Part shown: positions 9,917 through 18,833 of the stretch, in pieces
Numbering within the stretch: position 1 is the stretch's first letter
Layout: every line of letters starts with the position of its first letter
Assembly (NCBI RefSeq): GCF_900129375.1
Contig: NZ_FQVN01000009.1
Location: forward strand, 244,267 to 308,266
Reading direction: 5' to 3'
From: Streptoalloteichus hindustanus
GTDB taxonomy: Bacteria; Actinomycetota; Actinomycetes; Mycobacteriales; Pseudonocardiaceae
DNA length: 64,000 nt
Notes under the pieces: model-generated
The model's input: the letters and a program-made list of their open reading frames with translations, nothing else
What the model was told of the DNA's origin: nothing
Database searches by the model: none
Made by a program: the position numbers and the translations under genes

Positions 9917-10531
9917 TCACGACGCCGCCTTCATCGTCTTCAGCACCTCGGCCGCCACGACCTTCGCCCGCGCGCACGGGTTGGCGTAGTCCTCGGGCTT
10001 GCTCTTGTCGTCGAGAGCGACCTTCGCGCTGAAGCTCAGCCGGTCAGTGACCGCGACCTCGGCGTCGCACCGCCCCTGCTGGACCTCTTTTCCGCCGAGG
10101 AGAACGGCGGGAAAACTCTCGATCTCCACGGGCTCGAAGTGCTCGAAGTTCCGCCGGTTCCGGTACACCGCGGCCAGGCCGTCGCGATTGGTCGCGATCG
10201 TCACCGAGAAGTCCATCTTCGACGCGCCCCGCCAGTCCGACCACGCGCACTTCGGCGCTGGGGTCGTGTTGGGCTCGCCCTGCGCGGCGACACCCAGAGC
10301 CTGCAACTGCGCCGCCGTGAGCACACCGCACGGTTCCTTCTGGAACCTCGCGGTGTCCAACGCCTTCGGCACCCGCGGAACACCTGACAAAGGACCGGCA
10401 TCCGAGTTTCCCGTGCCAGCGGCGGAACTGCTGACCGGACGGGCGTCGCCGCCGGTCACACCGCCGGAGCAAGCCCCCAACAACAGCACCCCGAACACCG
10501 GAGCCAGCAGCTTCACGACTTTCCTGGGCAC
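9917..10531 (-). CDS. DUF3558 lipoprotein, copy 2
   Basis: A 204-residue lipoprotein paralogous to the neighbouring copy. Lipobox LLLGAC puts the anchored Cys at about residue 20. The mature domain repeats the same landmarks in the same order: VPKALDTARFQKEPCGVLTAAQL, CAWSDWRG, VTIATNRDGLAAVYRNR, and NPCARAKVVAAEVLKTMK. The two copies are close enough along their whole length to suggest a local tandem duplication. About 58 bp separates them. Function is unknown. Confidence 0.9.
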   Translation of the reverse strand: MPRKVVKLLAPVFGVLLLGACSGGVTGGDARPVSSSAAGTGNSDAGPLSGVPRVPKALDTARFQKEPCGVLTAAQLQALGVAAQGEPNTTPAPKCAWSDWRGASKMDFSVTIATNRDGLAAVYRNRRNFEHFEPVEIESFPAVLLGGKEVQQGRCDAEVAVTDRLSFSAKVALDDKSKPEDYANPCARAKVVAAEVLKTMKAAS

Positions 10532-10534
10532 GGG

Positions 10535-11002
10535 TCAGCTCCGCTTCCGGAACGCGGCCTTGTTGGCGTCGTCGGTGTTCTCGTAGGATTTCTTCGCCGC
10601 GTCCAGGCTCTCGATCATTCGCTTGATGTCGTCCTGCTGGCGCTTGTTCGCCGCCAGGTAGTTCTCGACCAGCCGAGGCCCCATGCGCTCGGCCGCGTGC
10701 GGGCTGAACTGGTCCTTCCCCATCGGGTCGATCTTCTTCGAGTCGTTGGCCAGTTCAGCCGCTTCCCGCAACTTCTTCCTGGCCTGCTCGAGTTCCGCGA
10801 CGAGCTCGGGGATGCGGTCCGGGTCGACGGCGAAGTGCGCGCCGGCGCCGCCAGCCCCGCCTCCACCTGCCCCGCTGGTCGTGCGGGCGAGGTCGACGGC
10901 ACGCGTGGCGGCTCCGGCGACCGTCATGGCGGCGCCCACCGGGCCACCGACAGCGGCCCCGGCGGCAGTGGCTGTCCAGAACCCGCTGACCAGTTCAGCC
11001 AT
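10535..11002 (-). CDS. Helical ESX-locus protein
   Basis: A 155-residue protein, the first gene of the minus-strand ESX-associated set. Residues 1-40 are Ala/Gly-rich and resemble the N-terminus of the PPE-like protein; residues 52-150 are strongly helical and charged (VAELEQARKKLREAAELAND, then QQDDIKRMIESLDAAKKSYEN), suggesting a WXG100-like or coiled-coil helical pair. No WxG motif is evident. ATG at 11002 is preferred over GTG 11008 because GGGGGAG is seven bases before the ATG. It may be a partner or co-substrate of the PPE-like protein. Confidence 0.65.
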   Translation of the reverse strand: MAELVSGFWTATAAGAAVGGPVGAAMTVAGAATRAVDLARTTSGAGGGGAGGAGAHFAVDPDRIPELVAELEQARKKLREAAELANDSKKIDPMGKDQFSPHAAERMGPRLVENYLAANKRQQDDIKRMIESLDAAKKSYENTDDANKAAFRKRS

Positions 11003-11160
11003 GTGCACTCTCCCCCAGACGTACGCGCCACAGGCATCCTGCCGTATGACTCCGGACTACAACCCCTGGTTCCCGAAGAATCCACACATTCGCACCGAGT
11101 GCCGGCCGGACCACGGGCATGATCGGTACCCTCCGGGCGGAAGATCACCTGGGGGGCGGA

Positions 11161-11988
11161 ATGTCGACGGGTCCGACGCATGCCATCAGCGGCCTGGCAG
11201 CGTGGGCGGGGGTGACCGCGCTGGCGAGCGGGCACGCGATCGGCCAGCTCACGCCCCAGGCGTGGGTGGTGGGCGCCGCGTTGTCCTCGGGAGCCGCGCT
11301 GCTGCCCGACATCGACCACCCCTCCTCGACGGTGGCGCGCACCTTCGGCCCGTTCAGCCAGGCCGTCTCCGGCGTGGTCAACACGGTCAGCGGGTGGACC
11401 TACCGGGCGACGAAGACCCGTCGGGACCCGAAGCGGGACGGCGGGCACCGCGGCCTGACGCACACCGTGTTGTTCGCGTTGGTCGCCGGGCTGGTGACGA
11501 CGGCGATCGTCCAGGCGGGCAACCGGTACGCGCTGCCGGTGCTGATGTTCGTGTTCTGCGGCCTCGCCGTCCGGGGCCTGATGAACGAGTGGTCCCCGAA
11601 GCGGGACGCGTTGGCGATCACCGTCACCTCGGGCGTGTTGACGCTGGCCTGCCTGCGCTGGGTGGTCGAGGCGCCGGAGAACGCGGCAGCCGCCGGCATC
11701 GCGGTGATCATCGGCTGCGTGGCGCACTACCTCGGTGACGCGATCACCGAGCAGGGCTGCCCGATGCTGTGGCCGATCCCCATCAGGGGCAAGACGTGGT
11801 TCCCGGTCGCGCCGCCGAAGCCGATGCGGATGCGCACGGGCGGCGCGGTGGAGCTGTCGCTGGTCCTGCCGGGGCTGACCCTGCTGGCCCTGTTCCTCTC
11901 GGCGGCGGCGTTGCAGCGGACCGGCGCGGCCCCGTGGCTGGGCCTGGACCTCCTGGGGTGGCTGCCGGGAGCCGAGGCGTCCTCCTGA
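11161..11988 (+). CDS. YdjM-like (DUF457) membrane-bound metal-dependent hydrolase
   Basis: A 275-residue integral membrane protein of the YdjM/DUF457 family, annotated as a putative metal-dependent hydrolase. Key motifs are PTHAISG near the N-terminus, LLPDIDHPSS (about residues 44-53) and GGHRGLTHT, which hold the conserved Asp/His likely to bind metal. About four hydrophobic segments follow, and HYLGDAITEQGCPMLWP near residue 195 is also typical. ATG 11161 is preceded by GGGGGCGGA. It is divergent from the ESX locus. E. coli YdjM is LexA-regulated, but no LexA box is seen here. Confidence 0.88.
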   Translation: MSTGPTHAISGLAAWAGVTALASGHAIGQLTPQAWVVGAALSSGAALLPDIDHPSSTVARTFGPFSQAVSGVVNTVSGWTYRATKTRRDPKRDGGHRGLTHTVLFALVAGLVTTAIVQAGNRYALPVLMFVFCGLAVRGLMNEWSPKRDALAITVTSGVLTLACLRWVVEAPENAAAAGIAVIIGCVAHYLGDAITEQGCPMLWPIPIRGKTWFPVAPPKPMRMRTGGAVELSLVLPGLTLLALFLSAAALQRTGAAPWLGLDLLGWLPGAEASS

Positions 11989-12043
11989 CCGTTGTCCCGC
12001 CGAGCGCCCCCGCGAGGGCGTGTTGGTCGGTACTGTCGGGTTC

Positions 12044-12436
12044 ATGCGGTTCGCCGGTTCCCGTCCAGCCCTCCTGCTCACCACCGCCGTGGTCGGCCCC
12101 CTGCTGGCGCTGGGCCTCTCCGGGTGCGGCGCGCTGGACAGCGCGTCGAACGCGGTCGACAAGGCCCAGATCTGCTCGAAGGCGATCAGCGCGGTGACCG
12201 GCTTCAACCCGAGCCTGTCCGACCCGGCGCGCAGCGTGGACGAGGCCCAGAAGAAGGCCGACGAGCTGCGCCGCCTCGCCGACCAGACGTCCGACGCCAA
12301 CCTGCAGCGCGAGCTGCGGGAGATGGCCGACTCGCTCGGGCAGCTCAAGCTGTCCGACGTGAACCCGCAGAACATGGCCGCCTGGGCGGACCAGAAGGTC
12401 AAGCAGCTCGACGACCTCCGCCGGTCCTGCTCCTGA
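12044..12436 (+). CDS. Small lipoprotein with helical domain
   Basis: A 130-residue predicted lipoprotein. The signal peptide ends in the lipobox LGLSGC with the anchored Cys near residue 26. The mature part is helical, with the segment DEAQKKADELRRLADQTS and a C-terminal Cys pair region (ICSKAIS, RRSCS) that may be disulfide-linked. I do not recognise a named family. ATG 12044 is chosen because it gives a proper signal peptide; the frame is open about eight codons upstream. Confidence 0.7.
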   Translation: MRFAGSRPALLLTTAVVGPLLALGLSGCGALDSASNAVDKAQICSKAISAVTGFNPSLSDPARSVDEAQKKADELRRLADQTSDANLQRELREMADSLGQLKLSDVNPQNMAAWADQKVKQLDDLRRSCS

Positions 12437-12516
12437 CCACCTCATCCGATCACCGCATCGGGCGAGCTGTGACGGCGGCCACGACCTTCTACGCTGTGCC
12501 GCGGAGGTGGTAGCCG

Positions 12517-12711
12517 ATGCACGCGACCGTGGGCGACCGGATCCGGATCAAGGGCCGCAACGTCGGGATGAGGGAACACGTCGGCGAGATCGTCGAGGTG
12601 CGGGGCTCGATGGGCGAGCCGCCCTACCGGGTGCGGTTCGACGACGGTCACGAGGCCCTCATCTTTCCGGGCCCGGACTGTCTCATCGAGCAGCGCGGCC
12701 CCCAGGACTGA
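12517..12711 (+). CDS. DUF1918 protein, copy 1
   Basis: A 64-residue cytosolic protein of the DUF1918 family (an SH3-like beta fold). It starts MHATVGDRIRIKGRNVG and contains the conserved YRVRFDDGHEALIFPGPD. A GGAGGTGG ribosome site lies upstream of the ATG. Function is unknown; actinomycete genomes often carry several copies. The next gene is a close paralog. Confidence 0.9.
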   Translation: MHATVGDRIRIKGRNVGMREHVGEIVEVRGSMGEPPYRVRFDDGHEALIFPGPDCLIEQRGPQD

Positions 12712-12832
12712 CTGACCGACCGGCGGCGTGCCGTGGCCGCCGCGGGGCGCCTCCCGCGTCCCCCGTCCGCGCGCACCGGGGTGTGACCCCCACCACCATC
12801 CCCTACCCTGGGGGCTGCGGAGGTGGTCAACG

Positions 12833-13027
12833 ATGCACGCGACCGTGGGCGACCGGCTCCACGTGAAGGGCCGGCACGTCGGCGAGAAGGAACACGTGGC
12901 CGAGGTCCTGGAGGTTCACGGCCAGGACGGCGCCCCGCCGTACCGGGTCCGGTACGACGACGGGCACGAAACTCTCATGTATCCGGGCACCGACTGCGTG
13001 GTCGAGCAGCGCGGCCCGACGGACTGA
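12833..13027 (+). CDS. DUF1918 protein, copy 2
   Basis: A 64-residue paralog of the preceding gene: MHATVGDRLHVKGRHVG at the start and YRVRYDDGHETLMYPGTD later, both ending in an EQRGP-D tail. Even the leader is repeated (a CTGCGGAGGTGGT-like ribosome site precedes both), so the duplication included the translation start region. A strong hairpin terminator follows about 120 bp downstream. Confidence 0.9.
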   Translation: MHATVGDRLHVKGRHVGEKEHVAEVLEVHGQDGAPPYRVRYDDGHETLMYPGTDCVVEQRGPTD

Positions 13028-13147
13028 TCAGGACACGCGTGCGGTCGACCCGGCGGCACGCCTCGCGACCGCCGGGCCGACCGCGTCGACGTTCTTCCGG
13101 CCCCGACCCCAAGCCTCGATCCCCGAGGTCCGCCGAGCCGGCCGGCC

Positions 13148-13174
13148 ACTCCCCGGCGCGTCGCGCCGGGGAGT
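13148..13174 (+). terminator. Hairpin terminator after DUF1918 pair
   Basis: ACTCCCCGGCGCG and its exact complement form a hairpin of up to 13 bp around a single central T, followed on the plus strand by TCCTCTTG. It lies between the convergent DUF1918 and tetR genes and could serve both strands. Confidence 0.75.
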
Positions 13175-13231
13175 TCCTCTTGCCCTCCACTCGCGCCGCC
13201 GCTCAGCCGGAACCCCGACGGCGCGGACCGC

Positions 13232-13915
13232 TCACCAGGGTTCGGCGATCAGGGCGTCGACCTCGGAGCGGAACAGCAGCTCCCCGTCGACGCCCATCGG
13301 CCCGAGGTGGCCCTCGATCTCCAGGCTGACGACCCCGTGCAACCGGCTCCAGACGGCCAGCCCCCTCCGGAGCACCGCCGGCGGCAGGTGGCCGGCCCCC
13401 TGTCGCTCGCCCCACGCCGCGAGCTGCCGGTCCAGGGCCGAGCGGCGGGGCCGGGTGGCCAGCTCGGGCGGGGCCAGCTCCGCGAGCACGTCGAGGATCG
13501 CCGCCATCGTCCGGTGCGCCGCGCCGATCGTCTCCTCCGGAGCCGCGTAACCCGGAACCGGCGTGCCGAAGAGCAGCAGGTACCGGTGCGGTTGGGCGAG
13601 CGCCCAGTCGCGCATGGTCGTCGCCATCTCGCGCAGGCGCGTCGCGGGCGCGCGGCGGACCGAGCCCTGGACGGAGCCCGCCACCGCGTCGGCCAGGTCG
13701 TGGTAGGCGTCCCGGATCAGCTCGGTGAGCAGCTCGTCCCGGCCGGCGAAGTACCGGTAGAGGGCCGGGCCGGTGATCCCCATGCTCCTGGCGATGGAGT
13801 TCAGCGAGATGCCGGCCGGGCCGGACGCGGCGAGCTGCTCCACGGCGATCCGCTTGGCCTCGGACCGCGTCTGCTCCCGGTACCGCTCCCTCGGGCTGCG
13901 CGCCTGCTCGGACAC
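13232..13915 (-). CDS. TetR family transcriptional regulator
   Basis: A 227-residue TetR/AcrR-type repressor. Residues 12-70 hold the helix-turn-helix: AVEQLAASGPAGISLNSIARSMGITGPALYRYFAGRDEL. The C-terminal half has the WHG-type ligand domain (ALAQPHRYLLLFGTPVPGY). GTG at 13915 is chosen because GGAGGGAGG lies seven bases upstream; an upstream start would add 15 residues with no ribosome site. It is divergent from an NAD(P)H oxidoreductase gene with 96 bp between, so it probably represses that gene and itself. The ligand is unknown. Confidence 0.93.
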   Translation of the reverse strand: MSEQARSPRERYREQTRSEAKRIAVEQLAASGPAGISLNSIARSMGITGPALYRYFAGRDELLTELIRDAYHDLADAVAGSVQGSVRRAPATRLREMATTMRDWALAQPHRYLLLFGTPVPGYAAPEETIGAAHRTMAAILDVLAELAPPELATRPRRSALDRQLAAWGERQGAGHLPPAVLRRGLAVWSRLHGVVSLEIEGHLGPMGVDGELLFRSEVDALIAEPW

Positions 13916-13961
13916 GAGCGTCCTCCCTCCGACTTGACACGAACACCGTAACAGCCTCACT

Positions 13962-13990
13962 CTTGCGTTATAGCTTCTAACTAGAGCAAG
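13962..13990. promoter_or_regulatory. Candidate TetR operator
   Basis: Between the divergent tetR and oxidoreductase genes lies an imperfect inverted repeat: CTTGC...GCAAG outside and GTTA...TAAC inside, with a four-base asymmetry in the right arm. It sits just upstream of the oxidoreductase start and in the AT-richest part of the 96-bp gap, which also has TTGACA at 13934-13939. Assignment as the operator is inference from position. Confidence 0.4.
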
Positions 13991-14011
13991 AAGTGCTCAC
14001 GGAGGTGTGGG

Positions 14012-15031
14012 GTGCGGTCGACCGAGGTGGTCATGACGGGACCGGGCGGGCCCGAGGTGTTGGCGACGCGGGAGCGCGTGGTCGGCGAACCGGGGCGCGG
14101 CCGGGTGCTGGTGCGGACGGAGGCGGCCGGGATCGCCTTCGCCGAGGTGCAGATGCTGCGCGGCCGGTACCTCGGGCAGCCGAGGTTCCCGTTCGTCCCC
14201 GGCTACGACCTGGTCGGCCGGGTCGTCGCCGTCGGCGCGGGCGTCGACGGCGCGCTCCTCGGGCGACGGGTGGCGGCGATGACGCGGTTCGGCGCGTGGG
14301 CCGAGGTGGTCGAGGTCCCAGCGCGACGCCTCGCCCCGGTGCCGGAGGACGTCGACGCCGGCGACGCGGTGGCGCTCGTGACCAACGGGGTGACGGCGTG
14401 GCAGATGGTCCACCGGGTCGCCCGCGTCCAGGCCGGGCACACCGTGCTGGTCCAGGGCGCGTCCGGCGGGGTCGGGACCCTGCTGGCGCAGCTCGCCCGG
14501 TCGGCGGGCGCCCGGGTGATCGGCACCGCCTCGGCGGGCAAGCACGACGTGCTCCGCGACCTGGGGGCGGAGCCGGTGGACTACCGGAACGCGGACGTGG
14601 CCTCGGCCGTGCGCCGGTTGGCGCCCTCGGGGCTCGACGCGGTGTTCGACCACGTGGGCGGGCCGGGGCTGCGGTCGCTCTGGCCGCTGCTGCGCCGCGG
14701 CGGCACGCTCGTGAGCTACGGCTCGGAGTCGACGCTGGAGGACGACAGCCACCCCCTGCTGCCGTACCTGCCGTTGGCCGGACGCGTGCTCACCTGGGCG
14801 TTGCTGCCGAACGGTCGGCGGGCCAGGCTCTACTACGTCCGCCCCACAGCGACCTTCCGCTCCGACCTGGCGGAGGTCATCGCCCTGTTCCGGGACGGGA
14901 AGCTCGACGCCAGGGTCGCCCACCGGCTGCCGCTGGACCGCGCCGCCGAGGCGCTCGGCCTGCTCGTCGGCGGCGGGGTCGCCGGCAAGGTGGTGCTCCA
15001 GGCGCGGGCCGGCGCGGACAACGCGAGCTGA
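14012..15031 (+). CDS. Zinc-independent MDR oxidoreductase (quinone reductase-like)
   Basis: A 339-residue medium-chain dehydrogenase/reductase. The N-terminal GroES-like domain has FVPGYDLVGRVVAVG; the Rossmann domain has the NADPH motif VQGASGGVGTLLAQLA (about residues 148-163) and later DAVFDHVGGPG. The structural and catalytic zinc Cys residues are absent, which puts it with the quinone oxidoreductase/zeta-crystallin branch. The start GTG lies after GGAGGTGTG. It is divergent from tetR, so it is likely induced by an electrophile or similar ligand. The substrate is not predictable. Confidence 0.92.
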   Translation: MRSTEVVMTGPGGPEVLATRERVVGEPGRGRVLVRTEAAGIAFAEVQMLRGRYLGQPRFPFVPGYDLVGRVVAVGAGVDGALLGRRVAAMTRFGAWAEVVEVPARRLAPVPEDVDAGDAVALVTNGVTAWQMVHRVARVQAGHTVLVQGASGGVGTLLAQLARSAGARVIGTASAGKHDVLRDLGAEPVDYRNADVASAVRRLAPSGLDAVFDHVGGPGLRSLWPLLRRGGTLVSYGSESTLEDDSHPLLPYLPLAGRVLTWALLPNGRRARLYYVRPTATFRSDLAEVIALFRDGKLDARVAHRLPLDRAAEALGLLVGGGVAGKVVLQARAGADNAS

Positions 15032-15105
15032 GCTGGTCCGCGGAACTCAGACCGTCCACAGTGTCCATCCACTGTGTCCAGTTCAGGTGTCCTCAGTGGA
15101 CTCGG

Positions 15106-15136
15106 GTGGTGGGGCGACGCCGGCTCGCCCCACCAC
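15106..15136. terminator. Bidirectional hairpin terminator
   Basis: GTGGTGGGGCGA pairs perfectly with TCGCCCCACCAC over 12 bp around a seven-base loop. It lies between the convergent oxidoreductase (ends 15031) and DUF3017 gene (ends 15140). About 40 bp upstream, 15057-15076 holds a second, smaller perfect repeat, CACAGTG/CACTGTG with a six-base loop. Confidence 0.8.
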
Positions 15137-15139
15137 CGC

Positions 15140-15427
15140 TCAGCCGAACAGCCCGCCCTGGATGGTGATGGCCACGACGACGATGGCCACGCCCAGGACC
15201 GAGTACAGCAGCACGTCCACGACGCGGCTGCGGATCGCCAGCAGACCGAGCTTGTCCCGCGGAAGCAGCACCCGGAGGCCGGCCGCGAGCAGCATGGCCG
15301 CGCCGATCAGCAACGATCCCTTGCGCCAGTGCGCGGTGGACACGAAACCCAGCCCGATCACCACGACCAGCAGGACCAACCCGAACGGCAGGTGCCGCCG
15401 GGCGCCGGAGCGCTCCCGCGCGGTCAC
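15140..15427 (-). CDS. DUF3017 membrane protein
   Basis: A 95-residue protein with three predicted membrane segments (about residues 14-28, 38-54 and 72-90), matching the DUF3017 family. This family is typically encoded just downstream of folD in actinobacteria, as here. Its GTG start overlaps the folD stop by four bases (GTGA), so the two are translationally coupled. Function is unknown. Confidence 0.85.
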   Translation of the reverse strand: MTARERSGARRHLPFGLVLLVVVIGLGFVSTAHWRKGSLLIGAAMLLAAGLRVLLPRDKLGLLAIRSRVVDVLLYSVLGVAIVVVAITIQGGLFG

Positions 15428-16281
15428 GCCAGGCCGGCGGCCCGCTCGGCCGCCTCCACGACGTTGGTGAGCAGCATCGCCACGGTCATCTGACCGACGC
15501 CGCCGGGCATCGGCGCGAGGTGGCCGGCCACCTCGCGGACGTCCGGGTGCACGTCGCCGACGAGCCCCTGCTCGGTGCGGGTGACGCCCACGTCCAGCAC
15601 GGCGGCGCCCGGCCGGACCATGTCGGCGGTGATCAACGACGCCTTGCCGGCGGCGGCCACGACGATGTCGGCGCGCCGCACCTCGGCGGCCAGGTCCCTG
15701 GTGCCGGTGTGGCACAGGGTCACGGTGGCGTTCTCGCTGCGCCGGGTGAGCAGCAGGCCCAGCGGCCGGCCCACGGTCACCCCCCGGCCCACGACCACCA
15801 CGTTCGCCCCGGACAGCGGGACGTCGAACCGGCGCAGCAGCTCGACGATGCCGCGCGGGGTGCAGGGCAGCGGCGCCGTCTCGCCGAGCACCAGCCGGCC
15901 CAGGTTGACCGGGTGCAGGCCGTCGGCGTCCTTGGCCGGGTCGATGCGCTCCAGCAGCGCGCCGGTGTCCAGGTGGCCGGGGACCGGGAGCTGCACGATG
16001 TAACCGGTGCACGCGGGGTCGGCGTTCAGCTCGTCCAGCGTCGCCTCCACCTCGGCCTGGCTGGCGTCGGCCGGCAGGTCGCGGCGCAGGGAGGTGATCC
16101 CGAGCCGGGCGCAGTCGCGGTGCTTCTGCCGGACGTAGGCGTGCGAGCCGGGGTCGTCGCCGACCAGCACGGTGGCCAGTCCGGGGGTCAGCCCGCGCTC
16201 GGCGAGGGCGGCGACCCGTTTGCGCAGGTCGTCGTAGATCGCTGCCTTGGTGGCCTTGCCGTCGAGGATGGTGGCGGTCAC
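15424..16281 (-). CDS. folD: Bifunctional methylenetetrahydrofolate dehydrogenase/cyclohydrolase FolD
   Basis: A 285-residue cytosolic enzyme that interconverts 5,10-methylene-THF, 5,10-methenyl-THF and 10-formyl-THF using NADP. Diagnostic motifs are [14 protein letters not shown] with the catalytic Lys, [32 protein letters not shown], the nucleotide-binding [16 protein letters not shown], and the terminal [18 protein letters not shown] 16281 (VTATILDGK) is the family-like start; GTG 16287 is also possible. 10-formyl-THF feeds PurN and PurH, which are encoded 20 kb away. Confidence 0.96.
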   Translation of the reverse strand: MTATILDGKATKAAIYDDLRKRVAALAERGLTPGLATVLVGDDPGSHAYVRQKHRDCARLGITSLRRDLPADASQAEVEATLDELNADPACTGYIVQLPVPGHLDTGALLERIDPAKDADGLHPVNLGRLVLGETAPLPCTPRGIVELLRRFDVPLSGANVVVVGRGVTVGRPLGLLLTRRSENATVTLCHTGTRDLAAEVRRADIVVAAAGKASLITADMVRPGAAVLDVGVTRTEQGLVGDVHPDVREVAGHLAPMPGGVGQMTVAMLLTNVVEAAERAAGLA

Positions 16282-16507
16282 GGCCACCAATCGTGCCAGG
16301 TGGCCCCGGCTCGGGTGGACGCCAGCCCCCACCACCCCGCGACCCTGCCCGGCAGCCCTGCCCGGCGTCGTGGCCGCCGGCCTGGCGCCGGCGTTCGTCG
16401 GGAACCACGCGGCGGGCAGGGGAGAGCCAGGAGCGACGGTCCCTCGGCGTTCCCCCAGGACGGCGAAGACGTCGGAAGCGACACCGAGAGCGCGCGCGGA
16501 CCAGGAT

Positions 16508-17515
16508 TCAGGAAACGCCGGCGGAAGACCGTCCGGGCAGGATCGCGAGCACGATCGCGACCAACGTCAGCCCCGTGCCGACGAAGGTCGCGGTGTCGGC
16601 CGCCTGGCCCGGGGCGGGTGCGAACACGTCGAGCAGCACGGCCCCGACGAGCTGACCCGCCACCGACCCGAGCCCGAGCACCAGCACGCCGGTCAGCCGG
16701 ACCACCGCCGCGGCGCTCGCGATGAACACGATGCCCAGCGGCCCGCCGAGGTAGAGCCACCAGTCACCGGGCAGCGCGCCGGGGAACCCGCGCACCGCCA
16801 GGTCGACGGCCAGGGCGACCAGCAACGCGACCGTGCCCGTCAGGAAGTTGACCAGGGTGGGCGGCAGCGACGCGCCGGCGGCGACCCGGACCCGGCCGTT
16901 GACCGCCTGCTGCCAGGCCATGGCCGCCCCGGCCAGCGCCGGCAGCGCCGCCAGCGCCCACCCGGAGGGCTCGCCGAGCCGCCCGGACACGGCGACCAGC
17001 ACCGAGGCGACGGCCAGCCCGGCGCCCAGCACCCGGGGCAGGGTCACCGGCTGCGGCCCGGCGGGGCCGACGCCCACCCGGTCCACCAGGAGGCTGCTGC
17101 CGGCCTGACCGGCGACGACCGCCACGGTGAACAGCGCGACGCCCAGCGTCGCCACCGCCAACCCCTGGCTGACCACGAAGAACGCGCCGCACACCCCGCC
17201 GAGGCACTGCCACGGCCGCAGCGCGCCGCCCCGCAGGGCGTCCCGCACGCGGGCGATGCCGCGGCGGCCCGAGGGCATGGCCGAGACCAGGACGACCAAC
17301 AGCACCAGCCCGCCGCCGAAGGAGACCACCGCGGCGCCGATCCCGTCGCCCAGCCGGCGGCCCAGCTCGCCGTTGATCCGCGACTGCACGGACATCACCA
17401 GGCCGATGCCGAGCGCGGCGGCCAGACCGAGCCAGCGGTGCGCCTGCCCGGGCGCCGGGCGCCCCGCACCGCCGTCGTTCGCCACCAACACCGGAGACTC
17501 CCGAACCTGGCTCAC
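16508..17515 (-). CDS. DMT-type transporter, two fused DUF606 repeats
   Basis: A 335-residue membrane protein with about ten hydrophobic segments. It is built as two YdcZ/DUF606-like halves: the first around [24 protein letters not shown] and the second around [23 protein letters not shown]. Bacterial DUF606 proteins are usually about 140-150 residues and probably dimerise, so this is the fused form. Its GTG overlaps the stop of the upstream MFS gene by four bases. The substrate is unknown. Confidence 0.85.
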   Translation of the reverse strand: MSQVRESPVLVANDGGAGRPAPGQAHRWLGLAAALGIGLVMSVQSRINGELGRRLGDGIGAAVVSFGGGLVLLVVLVSAMPSGRRGIARVRDALRGGALRPWQCLGGVCGAFFVVSQGLAVATLGVALFTVAVVAGQAGSSLLVDRVGVGPAGPQPVTLPRVLGAGLAVASVLVAVSGRLGEPSGWALAALPALAGAAMAWQQAVNGRVRVAAGASLPPTLVNFLTGTVALLVALAVDLAVRGFPGALPGDWWLYLGGPLGIVFIASAAAVVRLTGVLVLGLGSVAGQLVGAVLLDVFAPAPGQAADTATFVGTGLTLVAIVLAILPGRSSAGVS

Positions 17516-18750
17516 GTCCGAGGATCCTCCTGCACCTTCTCGGCCGCCGACCGCGTGATCTTCGGCACCCGACGAACGATGAGCACCCCGGCCCAGGCGG
17601 CGACGGAGGCCAGCGCGACGGCCGCCGCCGGGCCGAGCCCGTCGAGCAGCGCGCCGGCGACCGGAGCGCCGAACGCGGCACCGGTGGTGGCCATCGTGGA
17701 CAGCCAGCCGAACGCCTCCGCCCGGCGGCCGGCGGGCGCCACCTCACCCAACCGGGTGTAGATGGCGCCGATCGCCGGCGCGATGGTCGTGCCGGTCACG
17801 ACGAGCACCACGCCGAGGACGACCGGGTGGCCGTCGACCACCGGCGGCAGGAACGGCGCCACGAGGAGCTGGCCGGCCGCGGCCAGCACCACCCTGACCA
17901 CCAGCCCCGGGCCGCCGCCCCTGGCCGCGTGCAGCCCGCCGATGAGCGACCCGACCGCCCACACCAGGGCCAGCACGCCGGCCATGGCGGGCGTGCCCCT
18001 GTCCCGCGCCCACGCGACGAGCGCGAGGTCCAGGGCGTTGAAGCCCACGCCGAGCAGGCCGTAGGTGACGGCCAGCGGCAGGACGCCCGGCACCGCCAGG
18101 ACACCGCCCCGGCGGCGGGGCTCCCCCTCCCCCGCCTCGCCTGCGGGCTCGGCGGGCTCCGGCTCGCTCACCCCCGCCCGGCGCACGGCCCAGGCGAACC
18201 CGAGCGAGCCGACCAGGGCCAGCCCGGCGCACAGCAGGACCGCGGCCCGGGCTCCGGACAGCGACACGGCCGCGGCGGCCCCGATCGGCCCGGCGATGAA
18301 CAGCAGCTCCTGCATCGCGGCTTCCATCGAGTAGACGGAGCCGCGCAGCCCACTCGGGACCATGCGGGGCAGCACGGTCCGGCTGAGCTGGGTCGCCGGC
18401 GGCAGGAACAGGCCGGTGACCAGCGCGATCGGCGGCCCGAGCCACCACAGCGACGCGGGGAGGAACGCCAGCGCGGTCAGCCCGCCGCCGTAGAGCACGC
18501 CGGTGAGCACCAGCATCGGCGCGGCCGGCCGGCGGTCCACCGCGCGCCCCCGCAGCGGGCCGGCCACCCCGGTGCCCAGGGCCAGCGCCGCGCTCACCAC
18601 CCCTGCCCACAGGTAGGAGTCGTTCCAGCCGGCGACGTGCAGCGACAACGCGATGCCGGTCCCCGTGACGTGCAGTCGGGCGAGTAACGACCACGCCCAC
18701 ACCGAAGGCAGGCGCGGGACCTTGAACATCTCGACCATCAGAGCCCGCAT
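17512..18750 (-). CDS. MFS transporter
   Basis: A 412-residue major facilitator with about 12 membrane helices. The loop GPLRGRAVDRRPAAP between helices 2 and 3 is the expected G-x-x-x-D/R motif A region, and the whole resembles actinobacterial drug or metabolite exporters. A charged central loop (RRAGVSEPEPAEPAGEAG) separates the halves. There is no ribosome site at the ATG; TATTTT lies three bases upstream, so a leaderless or near-leaderless start is possible. ATG 18738 is an alternative start. It is coupled to the downstream DMT transporter. Confidence 0.85.
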   Translation of the reverse strand: MRALMVEMFKVPRLPSVWAWSLLARLHVTGTGIALSLHVAGWNDSYLWAGVVSAALALGTGVAGPLRGRAVDRRPAAPMLVLTGVLYGGGLTALAFLPASLWWLGPPIALVTGLFLPPATQLSRTVLPRMVPSGLRGSVYSMEAAMQELLFIAGPIGAAAAVSLSGARAAVLLCAGLALVGSLGFAWAVRRAGVSEPEPAEPAGEAGEGEPRRRGGVLAVPGVLPLAVTYGLLGVGFNALDLALVAWARDRGTPAMAGVLALVWAVGSLIGGLHAARGGGPGLVVRVVLAAAGQLLVAPFLPPVVDGHPVVLGVVLVVTGTTIAPAIGAIYTRLGEVAPAGRRAEAFGWLSTMATTGAAFGAPVAGALLDGLGPAAAVALASVAAWAGVLIVRRVPKITRSAAEKVQEDPRT

Positions 18751-18833
18751 CGGAAAATACTCGCCGAGTCACCCGAGTTCGGCAGTCGCTTTTTCCGTGC
18801 GGCGGGAAGGTCGGCCGGCGGGGCCGGGAGCCG

